Of a stretch of 12,963 nucleotides of DNA, positions 6,511 through 12,963 are shown piece after piece. Location of the stretch: positions 1-12,963 of the forward strand of contig JAHRWG010000198.1 of the NCBI GenBank assembly GCA_019090295.1, given 5' to 3'. The notes under the pieces were generated by a model. The model saw only the letters and a list, made by a program, of their open reading frames with translations, had not been told where the DNA came from and made no database searches. How positions within the stretch are numbered: the first letter of the stretch is position 1; each line of letters opens with the position of its first letter. A program made the translations under genes and the position numbers. Source of the DNA: Cycloclasticus sp. (lineage in GTDB: Bacteria; Pseudomonadota; Gammaproteobacteria; Methylococcales; Cycloclasticaceae).

Positions 6511-6846
6511 GTAAGCGTGATAAGTGCTTCTAAATTTATCAATTAGCTTAGGTATGATGTTTTCACAGTCCGTCTGTGATGACGAGTTTTTATAGAATTA
6601 TTGCTCAATTATTAAAGTCACTGGTGTTTTATGGGTGGCTTTTCAGAGTCTAAGCCACGTTTGTGAAGGTTTGTACTCGTTATTTGAGGTAGCCCTTTTC
6701 GCTAATAATTAACCCCTCAGGTTAATGAGAGAACGGAGAAGTTAATCAATCATATTGCAATACTCAAGTATATGATGCGATGTTTTAGTGTTCTTAATTG
6801 AGAATTTCAGCTGCTTTAGCAGAGTTCATAATGATGAAAAGTAATT
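6511..6846. other. Non-coding spacer with several short inverted repeats
   Basis: No supportable gene on either strand. Perfect short hairpins are TCACAG/CTGTGA (6563-6568 with 6574-6579), GTGGCTT/AAGCCAC (6635-6641 with 6652-6658), ATTAACC/GGTTAAT (6708-6714 with 6720-6726) and CTGC/GCAG (6811-6814 with 6819-6822). The first is followed after 9 bases by a T-run (GTTTTTAT) and could be a second plus-strand terminator backing up the one at 6442. Confidence 0.45.
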
Positions 6847-6862
6847 CATCCTTTATAGGATG
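6847..6862 (-). terminator. Weak terminator candidate after the diguanylate cyclase
   Basis: On the minus strand CATCC (6862-6858) and GGATG (6851-6847) pair around a 6-base loop, 14 bases after the stop codon. An AT-rich stretch containing TTTT follows. The stem is only 5 bp, so this is tentative. Confidence 0.3.
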
Positions 6863-6876
6863 GAGTGAATTATTTT

Positions 6877-7977
6877 TTATGATGCTTTTTCGTTATAGAC
6901 AGCGGCTTGGCCACGGCTACCTTTTGCTTGATACAAAGCAAAATCTGCATGTTTGATTAACGTTTCTGAGTTTGAACCATGCTGGGGATAGAGGCTAACA
7001 CCTATACTGGCACCGATGGTCAATTGCTGTTCTTTAATGTGATAAGGCATTGAAAGAGAATGAATGAGCTCTCTGGCTATTTCAAGAACTTTATCCGTGT
7101 TGGAAATCATTTCTAAGGCAACGATAAATTCATCCCCGCCTAATCGGGCAACTAAATCGGTCTCGCGCAAATGTGATTGTATTCGTTGAGCGGCATCAAT
7201 TAATATTTGGTCACCGTATTCGTGCCCATGCGTATCATTGACGGCCTTAAAATGGTCAAGGTCGATAAATAAAATAGAAAACTGCCGTTTATATTGTTCG
7301 GACTCGGTGATGAGTGCATCCACATGATTCATAAAATGCCTGCGATTGGCAATGCCAGTTAACTCATCAGTATGAGATAACTTATGAAGCTTTTCCTCAA
7401 TTTTTTTACGCTCAATAATGCTGGCCATTGCTTTAGAGCTGGCGGCCAAAAACTCAGTCTCCAAGTCTGTTTGGGTGTGACCAGGCTTAACGTATAAGTT
7501 TAAAACGCCCAATGTTTGGCCATTAGACATAATTGGCATATTGTAATGGCCATGTGGCTGCATGCCTTCAGGAACAATATCATGATCACTATCAATGCAG
7601 TTTTTGAAGAGTAACGTTTGGTTAACGGCTGCCTTTCCACATAAGCATTGCCCAAATTGAATGTGGTCACACAGTTTTAGCAGTGATTCCCCTAAATTGT
7701 GATGGGCTACCATCTGTAGTCCTTTACCGTTGTCATCGGTCAGAAATACGCAGCCTTTTTTATCTAATGCAAGCCAAGAAATGTTCAGAATCAAAGATAA
7801 AATCTTTTCCATCTGCTCATTAAGCGTGATCGGCATGAGTGATATATTAAGCATGCCATTTAGGGTGTCTTGAATATCAATACGCTGTTTCAATTCAACG
7901 AGGCTTGCTTCATAGTCGACAATTTTCTCTGTAAGCTCTGTTACAGTTTTTTTGAGCTGTGTTGTTTCTATTGTCAT
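6877..7977 (-). CDS. GAF-GGDEF diguanylate cyclase
   Basis: Makes the second messenger c-di-GMP from two GTP; cytoplasmic, with no membrane segment. The 366 residues comprise an N-terminal coiled coil (about 4-37), a GAF sensor domain (about 45-190) and a GGDEF domain (about 198-364). The catalytic motif is intact (GGDEF 280-284), preceded by DELTGIANRR (204-213) and FIDLDHFKAVND (237-248, metal/substrate loop). RETD (271-274) stands five residues before GGDEF, the standard RxxD inhibitory site, so product inhibition is expected. There is no EAL or HD-GYP domain. The GAF domain carries FGQCLCGKAA with C111 and C113, plus C103, a Cys-rich pattern seen in a subset of GAF sensors; the ligand is unknown. 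GGGA seven bases before ATG 7977 supports the start. It is transcribed divergently from the tetR-efflux genes and shares their 158-base upstream region. Confidence 0.95.
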   Translation of the reverse strand: MTIETTQLKKTVTELTEKIVDYEASLVELKQRIDIQDTLNGMLNISLMPITLNEQMEKILSLILNISWLALDKKGCVFLTDDNGKGLQMVAHHNLGESLLKLCDHIQFGQCLCGKAAVNQTLLFKNCIDSDHDIVPEGMQPHGHYNMPIMSNGQTLGVLNLYVKPGHTQTDLETEFLAASSKAMASIIERKKIEEKLHKLSHTDELTGIANRRHFMNHVDALITESEQYKRQFSILFIDLDHFKAVNDTHGHEYGDQILIDAAQRIQSHLRETDLVARLGGDEFIVALEMISNTDKVLEIARELIHSLSMPYHIKEQQLTIGASIGVSLYPQHGSNSETLIKHADFALYQAKGSRGQAAVYNEKAS

Positions 7978-8070
7978 TGACGCGTCCCTTTTTTATAGGT
8001 GTAACATTCATGTCAGTATAGTCTAAATCAAGGATTTGACTGACTGAGATCGAGTTAATGAGTCTCATCC

Positions 8071-8099
8071 TTGTTAATCAAACATTTATCATCTAAAAT
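8071..8099 (+). promoter_or_regulatory. Sigma70 promoter of the tetR-efflux operon
   Basis: TTGTTA (8071-8076) and TAAAAT (8094-8099) are spaced exactly 17 bp apart, close to consensus. The start point would be near 8106, inside the palindrome at 8105-8120, and the leader would be about 30 bases. Confidence 0.6.
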
Positions 8100-8104
8100 A
8101 TGCC

Positions 8105-8120
8105 CTTAACGAACGTTAAG
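8105..8120. promoter_or_regulatory. Probable TetR operator (16-bp palindrome)
   Basis: CTTAACG (8105-8111) and CGTTAAG (8114-8120) are perfect 7-bp arms around AA. The site overlaps the predicted transcription start, 15 bases before the tetR ATG. Length, symmetry and place fit autorepression by the TetR-family protein encoded next. Binding itself is inference. Confidence 0.62.
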
Positions 8121-8135
8121 TAAAAGAATATTGAA

Positions 8136-8753
8136 ATGATGATGAAGGCAGCTGAAAAAACACCAAGCAGTGCCAATAATACGCGCACTGATATTCTCAA
8201 ACTAGCTGTGCCGCTCTTTGCAGCGAAAGGTTATAACGGGGTCTCGATGAGAGACTTATCAAATGCTGCAGAGTTGAGTGTTGCGGCTATTTATCACCAT
8301 TTTCAAGATAAAAAAACGTTATATCTTGAAGTCCTGAAATATACCTTTGCCGATAAAGCAGTGCTTGTAACAGCGGTTATTAACACGGGATGTACTGCGC
8401 TAGAACGAATGGAGTTACTGCTTGATCACTTTACTCAATTAATTAGCTCTGACCCAGATTTCAGAGCACTGGTGCTATGGGAGCTGCTCGATGATGATGA
8501 GGAGCGTCTTCGTTTGGTGGCAGAGGAAGTACTTATTGAACCGTTCAATGCTATGAACACCCTAATGAATGAACTTGCACCGAATGAAAATAATTTTATG
8601 CTGACGATGTCGTTGATTTGGCAAGTTGTTTCACACTTTGAGACAGCTCCAATGTGTCGGTTTTTACCTGGGTGGAAGGCAGACTATAGTGATCCAAAAA
8701 TTATCTCTAAACACCTTATGCAGCTTTTAAAAAGCAGCTTAAAATTAAACTAA
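8136..8753 (+). CDS. TetR/AcrR-family transcriptional repressor
   Basis: A 205-residue one-component regulator. The N-terminal TetR DNA-binding domain spans about residues 16-64, with LFAAKGYNGVSMRDLSNAA leading into the recognition-helix region SVAAIYHHFQDKKTLY (48-63), the hallmark of the family. The rest is a helical ligand-binding and dimer domain, which diverges too much to name the inducer. Members next to RND genes usually repress the pump until a substrate-like ligand binds. Here a 16-bp palindrome on its own promoter supports autorepression and control of the downstream adaptor and permease, which begin three bases after its stop. Three consecutive ATG codons (8136, 8139, 8142) make the exact start ambiguous, and no strong ribosome site precedes them. 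It might also affect the divergent cyclase gene, but the operator is about 130 bases from that start. Confidence 0.93.
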   Translation: MMMKAAEKTPSSANNTRTDILKLAVPLFAAKGYNGVSMRDLSNAAELSVAAIYHHFQDKKTLYLEVLKYTFADKAVLVTAVINTGCTALERMELLLDHFTQLISSDPDFRALVLWELLDDDEERLRLVAEEVLIEPFNAMNTLMNELAPNENNFMLTMSLIWQVVSHFETAPMCRFLPGWKADYSDPKIISKHLMQLLKSSLKLN

Positions 8754-8756
8754 TTT

Positions 8757-9869
8757 ATGAAAAATAAATATCTAATGAATGTTGTAAGAAGACGCAGTAT
8801 GTTTTTGATAATAGGGGTTATCCCTTTGTTTCTAGTGGCGTGCAATAGCGAGCAGCCAACCCAGCAAGTTAAGCAAACTAATACTGTTTGGAACTTGGTA
8901 AGTGTACCTGTTTTGCAGAAAAGTCTTGCTGTTAATTACCGAACGACTGGGTCAGTTGTGTCTGATCAACGTATTGATGTTGCCTCAAGAACGAGTGGTT
9001 ATATTCGTGAAATTCTAGTGCGTGAGGGTGTTAATGTTAAAAAGGGTGAACCGTTATTAATGTTGGATGGCGCGAATGTGGAAGGCGCCATTAACCAAGC
9101 TTTAGCTGCGGTTAATAAATCTAAATCGGCCTTAAAAGATGCACAGACTGACTTGATGCGTTTTGAAGCACTTTTTAAGCGTGGCAGTGTGTCTGATAAC
9201 AAAGTACGTAAAATTAGGCTGCAGCGAGATGTTGCAAGAGATACCTTAAGCGAAGCTAAAGCGGGTTTAAAAACAGCCAATTCTCAACGGCAATATACTC
9301 AAATTACCAGTCCAATAGATGGTGTGGTCGTTGAACGTTACAAACGCGAGGGCGATTTAGCAGCACCTGGTGTTCCGTTATTAACGGTTGAGTCCAATGA
9401 GGGGCTTTTATTTGAAACGTACATTGCTGAAGGTCAACTGGGTAAGTTGAAAGAAGGGGATACACTGAATGTTGAAGTGGATGCTTTAAATGAAAAAGTG
9501 GCGGGCGTTATTGCTCGGATTGTCCCTTCTGGTAACCCGCTCACTAGGAAGTCACGTGTGAAAATTTCATTATCAGCAGTGCCAGGCCTATTGCCGGGTA
9601 TGTTTGGGCGTGCCCACTTTGAAGTGGGTAAGAAAATGAGGCCGATCGTTCAGCAGTTGTCTGTGGTTCGAAGAGGTGGGCTTGATGGTGTCTTTGTTGT
9701 TGATGAAGATAATACTGCACATTTTCGCTGGCTCCAATTTGGAGAAGTCATTGGGGAAAGCATTGAGGTACTAGCAGGCCTTAATGACGGGGAACTGATT
9801 TTAGCCAAACCTGATAACCGTGTTCGCGAAGGTGATGCGATCATGAAAAAGGGTGCGGCCAGTGAGTGA
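8757..9869 (+). CDS. RND periplasmic adaptor lipoprotein, system 2
   Basis: Periplasmic adaptor (HlyD/AcrA-like) for the permease encoded next. The N-terminus has Arg residues, a hydrophobic stretch (about 15-27) and the lipobox LVAC with C29, so after signal peptidase II cleavage it should be lipidated on the inner membrane. Domains in order: first lipoyl half (about 72-105, SRTSGYIREILVREGVNVKK), coiled-coil hairpin (about 108-178), second lipoyl half (about 182-212, ITSPIDGVVVERYKREGD), beta-barrel (about 216-290, with LPGMFGRAHFEV) and membrane-proximal domain (about 295-365). The 370 residues are a normal length, and the hairpin is much shorter than in the system 1 adaptor. It starts three bases after the tetR stop; in-frame ATGs at 8775 and 8799 are alternatives that still keep the lipobox. 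Its 3' end overlaps the permease start by 8 bases. Confidence 0.94.
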   Translation: MKNKYLMNVVRRRSMFLIIGVIPLFLVACNSEQPTQQVKQTNTVWNLVSVPVLQKSLAVNYRTTGSVVSDQRIDVASRTSGYIREILVREGVNVKKGEPLLMLDGANVEGAINQALAAVNKSKSALKDAQTDLMRFEALFKRGSVSDNKVRKIRLQRDVARDTLSEAKAGLKTANSQRQYTQITSPIDGVVVERYKREGDLAAPGVPLLTVESNEGLLFETYIAEGQLGKLKEGDTLNVEVDALNEKVAGVIARIVPSGNPLTRKSRVKISLSAVPGLLPGMFGRAHFEVGKKMRPIVQQLSVVRRGGLDGVFVVDEDNTAHFRWLQFGEVIGESIEVLAGLNDGELILAKPDNRVREGDAIMKKGAASE

Positions 9870-12800
9870 TAAAAACTTAAATACAGCGGGGAAAATTGCT
9901 GAGTTATTTGTCACCTCAAAATTAACTGTTCTCTTTATGCTAAGTTGCGTACTGCTTGGTGTTATGGCTGTTTTACTTACCCCTAGAGAGGAAAACCCCC
10001 AGATTATTGTGCCTGGTGCTGAGGTGTTTGTTAGTTTGCCTGGTGCGACACCATTAGAAATGGAACAACTGGTGGTTAACCCTTTAGAGGCCATTATTAG
10101 AGAATTGCCCGGTGTTGATCATACCTATGCTGTTGCGATTAACTCGGTTGCTATCATTAATGTTCAGTTTGATGTGGGTGAAGATAAAGAAAAATCACTG
10201 GTTAAATTATATGATCGGGTATTAGGAAAGAGAAACCTGCTCCCCAAGGATGCAACTGCACCTTTGGTGAAAAGCGTTGATGTTGATGATGTGCCCATTG
10301 TAACCGTCACTTTGGCATCGGATAAGTATGACGACTATGCTTTGAAACGTATGGCAGATAGGATGGTGGAACGTGTGCGAAGCCTAGAGGCTGTCTCCTT
10401 AGCTTTTGTACACGGTGGACGTAATAGAGAAGTACGAGTTGAATTAGACCCCGAACGCTTGCTGGCTTTTGGGTTAACCCTTGATCAAATACATAATCTA
10501 TTATTGGCCGCGAATGTTTCTGCACCGGTAGGTCAACAAGTTAGTCAGGGAAAAAATACCAATATTTATGTTGAAGGCTTTTTAACATCGGCTGAACAAG
10601 TAAAAAAAATTATTGTTGCTAGCCAATCCAATCAAGCCATTTACCTTGAAGATGTTGCCGATATTATTGATGGGCCAAATCAGGAGCGTAGCCAACTATC
10701 TCGTTTTGCTTATGGGCTCGCTGACCCTTTGTTTAATTCAGCCGATTTAATTGAAATGCCGGCCGTAACGATGGCCGTGGCTAAAAAGCCAGGAACTAAC
10801 GCGGTGCTTGTTGCGACTGAAGTTATTAAGCGATTGGAGGTAATGAAAACCAATATGTTGCCTGATGACATACATATGGTGGTAACAAGAAATGATGGTG
10901 TAAAGGCTAACGATGCTGTTAACCGGCTAATAGAACATTTGGGTATTGCGATTCTCTCTGTGTTTATTATTGTGGTTTTCTTTTTGGGGGTTAAAGAAGC
11001 TATTATTGTTGGGGTGACAGTGCCGTTTATTTTAGCGCTTACGCTAGGGGCAGATTATTTGTTTGGCCCAACCATTAACCGCGTGACCTTGTTTGCATTA
11101 ATTTTATCACTGGGGCTGGTGGTTGATGCTGCCATTGTTGTGATTGAAAACATTCACCGGCATTATAATCACCTAGGCGCTATGGATAAGCGTGAGGCGA
11201 CTATTTTAGCGACGAATGAAATTGGTAACCCGACCAATCTAGCAACCTTCACCATTATTCTAGTTTTTCTATCAATGAGTGTTTTAACGGGTATGGTTGG
11301 GCAGTTTTTTCACCCGATTGCATTTAACGTTCCGATTGCGATGCTGGCATCACTGGTCGTCGCTTACATTGTGACACCATGGGCTGCTAATAAGTGGCTA
11401 GCGGTAGGGGAAGGCCGTGACCTTGAAAACCATGATGAGAAAAGCGGTTTGCATACGATGTATTACAGGGTCATTTCCCCTCTATTAGAAGTTCGACGTT
11501 ATCGTTATTACATGATGATGACGGTGATCATACTTATTATTTTGTCAATTATGCAGCCTGCTTGGCAATTTATTCGCCCTCAAGGCATTAGTGGTCCTGT
11601 TTCAGCAGCGGCTATACCGGTTACCTTGCTGCCAAAAGACAGTAAGAACACATTTAATATTACCATTGACTTAGCTGAATACAGCCCCGTTGAAATAACA
11701 GATAAAGTGGCGCGTGAAATAGGTGAGTTACTAAGGCAAGAAGAGTATGTGGTTAACTATCAAAGTTGGATAGGGCAAGCGGGTATCATTGATTTTAATG
11801 GTTTATTAAAGGGAGCTAATAATAAGTCCGGCTCTTATGTGGGAGAAATTCGTGTGAATTTAACCGACAAAAACACACGCTCCAGCAGCTCAATTGATAT
11901 TGCGACGGCACTACGCCCTAAATTGTTGAACATACAAAAGCGTTACCCAGGGAGTGTTATTCAGCTGCAAGAAGACCCGCCAGGACCACCTTTGCGCGCC
12001 ATTGTCATGGCTGAGGTTTATGGGGAAGACCCTAAGATACTACGAGAAATCTCAGAAAAAGTGAGTGAGGCCTTTAATAGCACTTATGGAATGATTGAAG
12101 TTAAAGATTCAGAAATGGCAGATATTAGACAATATACGATTGTTGTTGATAAGGAAAAAGCAGCTCTGTCAGGCGTTACAACGGCTCAAGTGGCACAGAC
12201 GCTGAACCGTTTAATCAGCGGTGAAGAGATGGGGCGGTTACACATAGGCTCTGAAAAACATGTGGTGCCTATTCGTTTACATATTCCACGACGTTATCAA
12301 GTAAACCCAGCATTATTATCCAGTATTTTTATCAGTAATCAAAATGGGGATAAAATCCCATTATCTGAGTTAACCCAAATAATAAATAAGTGGCAAGACC
12401 GACCTATCTATCATAAGGATTATGAGCGCGTGACCTTTATTGGTGGGGAAGTTAGTCATACGAAACCCGTTTATGCGGTATTAGAATTGGATGAAAAGCT
12501 TAATAATATGCCACTTAGTGATGGTACGTTTTTAAGCACAGAAAACCTTAGTTTAGATGCTGCAGTACCAAATACCACTCAAGGGTATCAGTTGTTTTGG
12601 GATGGTGAAATGAGACTAACCTTGGATGCTTTTCGTGATTTACTGGGGGCTTTTGTTATGGCGTTGTTGTTAATATACCTTCTGTTGGTGGCTTATTACG
12701 GTTCGTTTAGTATTCCGTTAATCGCGATGTCGGCTATCCCACTTGGGATTATAGGCGTTTTCCCTGGCCACTGGCTGATGGATGCCACCTTTAGTACTCC

Positions 12801-12963
12801 ATCCATGATTGGAATTATTACTTTAGCTGGAGTGGTTGTTCGGAACTCCTTACTTATTATTGATTTCATTTTGGACTATATGAAAAAAGGACTGTCACTT
12901 GATATTGCCGTTCGTGAAGCAGGCGCGGTTAGATTAAGGCCTATATTATTAACAGCACTGGCC
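9862..12963 (+). CDS. RND efflux permease, system 2, C-terminus beyond window
   Basis: Inner-membrane proton-driven exporter. The frame is open for 1034 codons and leaves the window at LRPILLTALA, a conserved stretch near TM11, so only a few dozen residues are missing. It starts at GTG 9862, overlapping the adaptor by 8 bases, with AAGGG about eight bases before it; no in-frame ATG precedes the TM1 region. TM1 is about residues 20-42, followed by TPREENPQI, the first porter domain, the TM2-TM6 block (about 355-520), a second porter domain with QEDPPGPPLR, and TM8-TM10 (about 930-1005). At TM4 the relay reads GLVVDAAIVVIENIHRHY: D422 is present, but the second Asp of AcrB is A423. At TM10, VVVRNSLLIIDF has R994 where AcrB has K940. 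The single Asp resembles CusA-type metal pumps, but the rest is closer to multidrug-type proteins opening with TPREE. Substrate is unknown. Confidence 0.95.
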   Translation, partial: MSDKNLNTAGKIAELFVTSKLTVLFMLSCVLLGVMAVLLTPREENPQIIVPGAEVFVSLPGATPLEMEQLVVNPLEAIIRELPGVDHTYAVAINSVAIINVQFDVGEDKEKSLVKLYDRVLGKRNLLPKDATAPLVKSVDVDDVPIVTVTLASDKYDDYALKRMADRMVERVRSLEAVSLAFVHGGRNREVRVELDPERLLAFGLTLDQIHNLLLAANVSAPVGQQVSQGKNTNIYVEGFLTSAEQVKKIIVASQSNQAIYLEDVADIIDGPNQERSQLSRFAYGLADPLFNSADLIEMPAVTMAVAKKPGTNAVLVATEVIKRLEVMKTNMLPDDIHMVVTRNDGVKANDAVNRLIEHLGIAILSVFIIVVFFLGVKEAIIVGVTVPFILALTLGADYLFGPTINRVTLFALILSLGLVVDAAIVVIENIHRHYNHLGAMDKREATILATNEIGNPTNLATFTIILVFLSMSVLTGMVGQFFHPIAFNVPIAMLASLVVAYIVTPWAANKWLAVGEGRDLENHDEKSGLHTMYYRVISPLLEVRRYRYYMMMTVIILIILSIMQPAWQFIRPQGISGPVSAAAIPVTLLPKDSKNTFNITIDLAEYSPVEITDKVAREIGELLRQEEYVVNYQSWIGQAGIIDFNGLLKGANNKSGSYVGEIRVNLTDKNTRSSSSIDIATALRPKLLNIQKRYPGSVIQLQEDPPGPPLRAIVMAEVYGEDPKILREISEKVSEAFNSTYGMIEVKDSEMADIRQYTIVVDKEKAALSGVTTAQVAQTLNRLISGEEMGRLHIGSEKHVVPIRLHIPRRYQVNPALLSSIFISNQNGDKIPLSELTQIINKWQDRPIYHKDYERVTFIGGEVSHTKPVYAVLELDEKLNNMPLSDGTFLSTENLSLDAAVPNTTQGYQLFWDGEMRLTLDAFRDLLGAFVMALLLIYLLLVAYYGSFSIPLIAMSAIPLGIIGVFPGHWLMDATFSTPSMIGIITLAGVVVRNSLLIIDFILDYMKKGLSLDIAVREAGAVRLRPILLTALA

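Noticed and set aside
9862..9870. Possible frameshift or fusion between adaptor 2 and permease 2
   Set aside because: The 8-base overlap with GTG start is ordinary translational coupling; both proteins align in length and domains without a break.
8999..10094. Minus-strand frames inside adaptor 2 and permease 2
   Set aside because: They lie antisense to well-supported coding sequence and show no family features.
10307..10525. Minus-strand 72-residue frame inside permease 2
   Set aside because: Shadow of the permease coding frame; no ribosome site or recognisable motif.

Overview
The window looks like chromosomal DNA of a Gram-negative gammaproteobacterium, probably marine or environmental. 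It is moderately AT-rich, carries two RND tripartite-efflux gene sets, and holds small proteins of kinds I associate with gammaproteobacteria (a DUF2986-like protein, a lysine-rich MSKGQDSKK protein, a DUF2238/YjdF-like membrane protein and a CspA-type cold-shock protein). The species cannot be fixed from the sequence. I see no tRNA, rRNA, insertion sequence, CRISPR array, integrase or phage gene.

Layout. Positions 1-3876 (minus strand) hold efflux system 1: a 457-residue membrane-anchored periplasmic adaptor followed at once (TAAATG junction) by an RND permease that runs off the left edge. Positions 3877-6876 are gene-poor. They hold a 47-residue DUF2986-like gene (minus), a YjdF-like membrane protein (plus), a 37-residue Lys/Ala-rich protein with its own terminator (minus) and a cold-shock gene with a promoter candidate and terminator (plus). 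The spacers contain many short inverted and direct repeats. Positions 6877-7977 (minus) encode a GAF-GGDEF diguanylate cyclase. Divergent from it, positions 8136-12963 (plus) hold efflux system 2: a TetR-family repressor, a lipoprotein periplasmic adaptor and a second RND permease cut by the right edge.

How they work together. Each adaptor/permease pair should form the inner-membrane and periplasmic part of a proton-driven exporter. Neither has an outer-membrane factor in the window, so each either uses a TolC-like channel encoded elsewhere or has one beyond the edge. The two permeases are of different kinds. Permease 1 keeps the paired Asp-Asp proton relay of AcrB-type pumps. Permease 2 has Asp-Ala there and Arg in place of the TM10 Lys. 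System 2 is probably controlled by its own TetR protein: a perfect-arm 16-bp palindrome sits at the predicted start point of a good sigma70 promoter just upstream of tetR.

Most of the window is ordinary. I see no strong case for a wholly new multi-gene system. The items most worth a second look are the relay-residue changes in permease 2, the two small basic proteins, and the structured non-coding stretches around the cold-shock gene and upstream of the YjdF-like gene.
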